Shown: positions 59,456 through 64,000 of the stretch, in pieces | Position numbering within the stretch: position 1 is the stretch's first letter | Layout of the letters: every line of letters begins with the position of its first letter | NCBI GenBank assembly: GCA_963807085.1 | Contig: CAWEBB010000035.1 | Location: forward strand, 28,329 to 92,328 | Direction of reading: 5' to 3' | DNA length: 64,000 nucleotides | Source: JACKII01 sp963807085 | GTDB lineage: Bacteria; Pseudomonadota; Alphaproteobacteria; Bin95 | The notes under the pieces: model-generated | What the model saw: the letters and a program-made list of their open reading frames with translations, nothing else | Told to the model about the DNA's origin: nothing | Databases searched by the model: none | Translations under genes and position numbers: made by a program

Positions 59456-60060
59456 CGGACGTTTTGGTTCTCGTCCTCGTCCTCTTCGCCGTCTGGTCGG
59501 GCTGGCGTGTGTTCCTCACCGATTCAATGGTGCGCGCCTCGTTCTCGCTGATGGCGTCGTTCATCGCGGTGGGCGGCGTGGGCGTGCTCCTATCGGCCGC
59601 GTATATCGGCGTCGCCACGGTGTTCATGATGGCGGTCGAGATGATGGTGATGGCGATCTTCATGGTCGCCTTCATGATGAACCCCGCGGGCCTCAACCCG
59701 ATGCAGATGGTCCACCAGCATCGGCTCGCGATCGCCGCCGGAATCCTCGCCTTCCTCGGTCTCTCGGCGGCGATCCTGACGGCCGACCTGCCGTCCGACC
59801 CGGTGCCGGCGGACAAGCGCGTGGTCTTCGACCTTGGGCTCGAACTCCTCGGCCCGTCGATGCTGATCTTTGAGACCGCCGGCGTGACGCTTCTCGCCAC
59901 GATGGTGGGCGCGGTGATCCTGTCGTCGTCGCAGGGCCGCTATGGCGCCGCCGACAGAGGCGCGCGGCCGCCGGGGCTCACCAAGGGTGGTGAGCCGGCG
60001 GGACGGCAACCTGACAATGGCGGTGGGCACCATCACGGGCATGAAGGGCACTCTGGATGA
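59452..60060 (+). CDS. NuoJ-like (complex I subunit J/6) membrane protein
   Basis: 202 residues from GTG 59452. FSLMASFIAVGGVGVLLSAA and YIGVATVFMMAVEMMVMAIF match the NuoJ pi-bulge helix region, followed by more membrane segments. The C-terminus is hydrophilic and His/Gly-rich (GGGHHHGHEGHSG), unusual for NuoJ. It overlaps NuoH and NuoK by 4 bp each. Confidence 0.75.
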   Translation: MTDVLVLVLVLFAVWSGWRVFLTDSMVRASFSLMASFIAVGGVGVLLSAAYIGVATVFMMAVEMMVMAIFMVAFMMNPAGLNPMQMVHQHRLAIAAGILAFLGLSAAILTADLPSDPVPADKRVVFDLGLELLGPSMLIFETAGVTLLATMVGAVILSSSQGRYGAADRGARPPGLTKGGEPAGRQPDNGGGHHHGHEGHSG

Positions 60061-60362
60061 CGCTAATCATCGTGCTTCTCGGTGCCGCCGCGCTGATCGG
60101 GATCGGCCTCTACGGTGCGCTGTCGCAGCAGAGCTTTGTGATGCTGATGATGGGGCTCGAATTGATGCTGAACGGGGCGCTGCTGGCGATCATTGGCTTC
60201 TGGTCGCGGGCGCTCGGCGGCGCACCTGAAGGGCAGCTGCTTGCGATTATCGTCATGGCGGTGATGGCGGTCGAGATGGCGATCGGCTTCGCGCTGGTCG
60301 TTGCGGTCTATCGCAAGCGGCAGGCCGACACGACCGAGGGCCTCGGGACGCTGAAGCGATGA
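60057..60362 (+). CDS. NuoK-like (complex I subunit K/4L) membrane protein
   Basis: 101 residues with three membrane helices and the two conserved membrane glutamates: SQQSFVMLMMGLELMLNGAL (Glu 36) and VMAVMAVEMAIGFALVVAVY (Glu 72). These carry protons in complex I. The length equals the family norm. It overlaps both neighbours by 4 bp. Confidence 0.88.
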   Translation: MTLIIVLLGAAALIGIGLYGALSQQSFVMLMMGLELMLNGALLAIIGFWSRALGGAPEGQLLAIIVMAVMAVEMAIGFALVVAVYRKRQADTTEGLGTLKR

Positions 60363-62266
60363 TCTGGTCATTGGCGCTCTGGCCGTTTCTCGCGGGTCTT
60401 GCCGTCTGGCGGCTGGGCGACCGGTCGCGTTGGCTGACGTCGGTATTGACCGCACTTGCCATGGTGGTGACGCTGGTGCTCGCACTCGCGGCGGGGGAGT
60501 GGACCGGCATGGCTACCTGGGCGCCTAGGCTGACGCTCCGCGCTGGACTGGTTCCGCTAAGCCACCCGGTGGCAGTGATGGTGCCCGCTGTGGCGCTGGC
60601 GGTGGTGGTTTTCGCCGCCGGGCACGAGGCGGCGCGCGGGCTTGGCCGCCTGATGGGACTCATGCTGATGTTCACCGGCGCGATGGAGTTGGTGGTGATC
60701 GCCGGCGATCTCGTCACGCTGCTGATCGGTGGAGGCGATGGGCGCCGCGTCCTGGGTACTGATCGGCCACCGCTGGCGCGAGGCAGGCGCGATGCCGGCG
60801 GCGAACTACGCGTTCGTGATGACGCGTGCGGCGACCTTGGCCTGTTTGTCGCCGTCTTCGCTTGCTTTGCCGGGGCAGGATCGGTCGACTATGCCGCCTT
60901 CGACCGGCTTGAAGGCTGGCAACTCGGGGTCGCGGCATTCGGCGTTCTGATCGCGGCGGGGGCAAAGGCCGGGCAAGTACCGTTCTGCCGTGGCTGTTCC
61001 GGGCGATGGCGGGCCCCACCTCGGTCTCGGCTCTGCTCCATTCTTCGACGATGGTGGCGGCGGGGGCTTATCTGGTCGCCCGCCTCCATCCCTGGCTCTC
61101 CGCTGCGCCGGGTTTTTCGGCCTGGCCATGGGGCAGCGGTCTGACCGCACTCGCAGGCGGGCTGGTGGCGCTCATCCAGTTTCACGCCAAGAAGGTGCTG
61201 GCAGGCTCCACCTCGGCGCAGTTGGGGCTGATGTCGCGGCCGGGGGCGAGGGCATCCCGGCGTCGCAATCCTTCATCTGATCACCCATGCCTTCTTCAAG
61301 GCGCCACTGTTCTTCGCCGCCGGCATCGCGCATGGCCAGACCGACACGTTCGACCTGCGGCACATGCGGCTGGGGGCGGCACTGACCGTAGCGGCGGGGT
61401 TGACGGCGGTGGCCGTGCTGGCGCTCGCCGGGGTGCCGCCGCTCGGCGGCGCGTGGACCAAGGAGGAGATGGTCAAGGCTCTCGGGGCGCTTTCACCGTG
61501 GCTTGCGCTTGTTGCGATGGCCGCAGGGGGGCTCTCGGCGGCCTACGCCGTCCGCTTCGCGGTTCTTGCCTATGGACCGGGAGAGTACGCGGAAGGCGAA
61601 AAGCGGCCCCTCTCCGCGCCGCCCTTGTGGCGTTGGCGGCGCTGGCGGTGGTAACGCTGGCGCTCTCTGCACTCTGGTGGCCGCCCGCACATGGGGCGGC
61701 GGCGCGGCTCGTCGGCGCGACGCTCCCGGCGGGCGGAAGCGCGGTCGAGATCGCGGCCTCACTCGGTTTTGTCGGAGCCGGGCTGCTGGCCGGAGTCTGG
61801 CTGGCGCGGCATCCCGCGCGAGCTTGTTGGCGCCGAGTGGCTTGGACTGCCCTGGTTGATCGACGCAGCGGCCCTGCGTCCGTCGCTGGCGGCGGCCGCG
61901 TGGGCGGCTCGCATCGACGATGCCCTGTTCGACGCACTCCCGCGCGGCGCCACGGCGGCCGGCCGCATTATGTCCCGCGCCCTGCGCCTTGCCGACGACC
62001 GTGGCATCGACGGCGTGAACCGTGCGGGCAGCCGCGCCAGTTATGGTGCCGTGGCGCTCGTCGTGCGGCTGACGGAGGCCGCGGCGCGGGGCGCGAGCCA
62101 CATTGGCGAGGCCACCTCCGATCTGATTCCCGAAGGGACCGGGCGCCTCATTGGCATGGCCGGGACCGACCTGCGGCGGCTCCAGTCCGGCCAGTCGCCG
62201 CACTACTATGTGATCCTCCTCGCGGGCTTTGCCCTCGGCGCGGCAGTCCTGATTTTGGGAGGCTGA
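60359..62266 (+). pseudogene. NuoL-like (complex I subunit L/5) antiporter-type protein, several frameshifts
   Basis: Segments in three frames give, in order, LALWPFLAGLAVWRLGDRSR, then AGPTSVSALLHSSTMVAAGA (the conserved TM7-8 motif with its Lys/His region), LVALIQFHAKKVLAGSTSAQ, LITHAFFKAPLFFAAGI, LAGVPPLGGAWTKEEMVKAL and a long C-terminal part ending SPHYYVILLAGFALGAAVLI. Frame changes lie near 60740, 60975, 61255, 61610 and 61815. All expected proton-channel motifs are present once frames are joined. It overlaps NuoK by 4 bp. Confidence 0.75.
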
Positions 62267-62269
62267 CCC

Positions 62270-63763
62270 TTGCTGAGCCTCTGCCATCCTCATTCCGCTG
62301 CTGGGCGCCATCGTGCTGGCCGCCATGCCCTTGCTTGGCGAGGCTGTGGCGCGGCGCGCCGCCATCGGCATCGCCGCCGTCCCTTTCATTCTGCTGGTCA
62401 TCGTGTGGTCCAGGTTTTCGAGGTAACGTCGGGTTCCAGGCGATCGTGAGCCGGCGCCGGCGGGATTCCGGCGCTTGGTATCGCCTGGCGCGTCGGCGTG
62501 GACGGAAGTCTCTTAAGCTCTCACGCTGATGAGCGCGCTGCTGTTTCTCGCGGCGATCGCCTGGCCGATGGCGCCCTTGCCGCGCGCGCGCAGTTATTAC
62601 GCGTGGTTCCTGTTCCTGGATGGCCGTGTCGTTGGGCCTCTTCCTGGCGCTCGATCTGGTGATCTTCTACGTGTTCTTCGATCTCTTCTTTCGTCGGGAT
62701 GTACTTCCTGATCGGCCGCTGGGCCACGGCGAGGCGGAGCGCGCGGCGCTCAAATTTTTCCTTTACACGCTGGCGGGTTCGCTTCTGATCCTGATTGGGG
62801 ATCCTCGTGCTGGTCCTTTCGGCGCCCGTTGGGCTCACCTTCGACATGCGCGCCATCATGCCTCGGCCTCCGCTCGCCGGATCGGGCCTCACCGGCGCGC
62901 TGGTGCTTCTCGCCTTCGTCATCGGCTTCGGCATCAAGACGCCGCTCTTTCCGGTCCACACCTGGCTGCCGCCCGCGCATGTCAACGCGCCGGGGCCGGT
63001 TTCGGCGATCCTTGCGGGGGTGCTCCTCAAAATGGGCACCTACGGCCTGATCCGCCTGGCCGATGCAAATGATGCCCGGGCATCTTTGCCGACTGGGCGC
63101 TGCCGCTTGCGGTGGTGGCGGTCGTCTCGATTCTTTGGGGCGCGACCGTGGCGCTGGGGGCAGCGTAACCTCAAGCGGCGCATCGCCTACACCTCCGTCA
63201 ACCACATGGGCTACGCCGTTCTCGGCATCGCCGTCGCGGGCTCTGCGCTGGGTTCTGGAGGCGGCGCGTGGCGATGGCGCTGACCGGCGCCGTGGTCGAG
63301 ATGATTGCCCACGGCCTCATCACCGCGTCGCTGTTCCTAATCGCCGGCGCCTTTTGGCAGCGCACCGAGGACTACGAGATGGCCCATTACGGCGGCCTTG
63401 CGGGCCTCGCTCCCCGTGCGACTGGCGCGACCACGCTCGCGGCCTTTGCCTCGCTCGGCCTGCCGGGGCTCGCGGGGTTCGTGGCCGAACTCCACGTTCT
63501 TTCTCGGCGCCTTCGCGGTCTATCCGGGGCCTGCCGCCGTCGGCCTTCTCGGCCTCCTGATCACCGCCGCGCTGTTTCTCGACATTCTGCGGCAGGTGTT
63601 TTTCGGCAAGCTGAGGGCGGCGCGCGCCGGGTTCTCCGACCTTAGCCCAACCGAGATCGGCATCCTCGCTGCCCTCCTTGCGCTGGTCGTGCTGATCGGC
63701 GTCTGGCCGTCCTGGTTGCTGACCCTGATCGCCGCCGGATCGCTCTTGTCTGTGGCCGGCTGA
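62270..63763 (+). pseudogene. NuoM-like (complex I subunit M/4) antiporter-type protein, several frameshifts
   Basis: It begins with TTG 62270. Joined frames give IPLLGAIVLAAMPLLGEAVA-like text, YYAWFLFLEMAVSLGLFLAL-like text with the conserved Glu, KFFLYTLAGSLLILIG, FVIGFGIKTPLFPVHTWLPP with the conserved Lys, HVNAPGPVSAILAGVLLKMG, RIAYTSVNHMGYAVLGIAVA and FASLGLPGLAGFVAEL. Frame changes lie near 62283, 62430, 62625, 62690, 62800, 63070, 63160, 63260 and 63500. The order matches NuoM exactly, so sequencing error is a serious alternative to decay. Confidence 0.75.
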
Positions 63764-63764
63764 C

Positions 63765-64000
63765 ATGCCGATTGGAGATCTTGCCCCCCCAGATTGCGGT
63801 CCTGCTCACCGCCGTCGCGGTGCTGCTCGTTGCGATGTTCATCCCGCAGCGGCGGCACGGCCTCTGCGCTCTCCTCGCGCTTGCTGGTCTTGCCGCCGCA
63901 GGCGCCCTCGCGGTGGCGCAGTTTGATGTCCACCGCCTCACTTTCTCGGGCACCTTTGCGCTCGACGGGGCGACGGGGGCAGCTCGGCTGATGATCCTCT
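63765..64000 (+). pseudogene. NuoN-like (complex I subunit N/2) protein, 5' part, frameshifted
   Basis: ATG 63765 gives MPIGDLAP. In the next frame IAVLLTAVAVLLVAMFIPQR, CALLALAGLAAAGALAVAQF and FDVHRLTFSGTFALDGAT continue as the first membrane helices of NuoN. The frame breaks at a C7 run near 63785, where one C too many is the simplest explanation. The gene runs off the window. Confidence 0.65.

Noticed and set aside
57310..64000. Ordinary NADH dehydrogenase (nuo) operon
   Set aside because: The peripheral-arm genes are missing between NuoA and NuoH, the NuoA Cys motif is absent and the protein in their place lacks Fe-S ligands. I therefore used 'like' names and left gene symbols empty.

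Overview
The window is GC-rich, densely coding DNA from a proteobacterium, most likely an alphaproteobacterium. Support comes from the gene families present (Pel-type exopolysaccharide genes, an ExoF-like exporter, RTX proteins, a Liv ABC system, complex I-like genes) and from short palindromic repeats of an alphaproteobacterial style. I cannot name the genus. Many genes carry single-base indels. They are frequent at 1-17 kb and very frequent at 49-64 kb, but absent from the 10 kb Liv region, so sequencing or assembly error and real gene decay are both possible.

Layout. 1-4.3 kb (minus strand) is housekeeping and acyl-CoA metabolism: enoyl-CoA hydratase, thiolase, class IV aminotransferase, CsaA and the 5' part of a UvrD/PcrA helicase. 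4.3-6.5 kb holds IS remnants and a LuxR-type regulator. 6.5-17.9 kb is a Pel-like exopolysaccharide locus: PelG, PelF and PelE/PelD-like proteins and an OPX exporter on the minus strand, each overlapping the next by about 4 bp, then a divergent PelA-like protein and a TPR protein on the plus strand, and a separate GH114 glycosidase on the minus strand. No PelB porin or PelC is seen.

18.5-34.9 kb is a duplicated, IS-rich island. It holds two near-identical copies of a very large secreted RTX protein that joins carbohydrate-binding-like modules, a GATase-like domain and a polysaccharide deacetylase domain. Copy A (18870-24765) is broken by two 1-bp deletions and has a seven-module 483-bp tandem array. 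Copy B (26872-32298, 1808 aa) is intact and has five cadherin-like repeats in place of most of that array. IS110/IS1111-type elements, a glmS fragment and a third RTX remnant lie around them. The RTX deacetylase keeps the metal-binding histidine motif that the PelA-like protein of the adjacent locus appears to lack, so the two regions may act on the same polymer.

36.2-46.4 kb is an intact Liv-type ABC importer (livG, F, H, M) followed by five tandem paralogous periplasmic binding proteins and a strong terminator. 46.5-52.3 kb carries an MFS transporter, a short-chain dehydrogenase, palindromic repeats, an IS5 element interrupted by an IS110-type element, and an IS630 transposase with a canonical -1 frameshift heptamer. 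52.6-57.2 kb is decayed: a UvrD-like helicase fragment, a phage-type ParB/DNA methyltransferase, two P27-type terminase small subunits, a serine recombinase and a small membrane protein. 57.3-64 kb is a complex I-like membrane module (NuoA-, H-, J-, K-, L-, M-, N-like). In the place of NuoB/C/D it has one unusual 302-aa protein with NuoB/NuoD-like segments that lacks iron-sulfur cysteine ligands.
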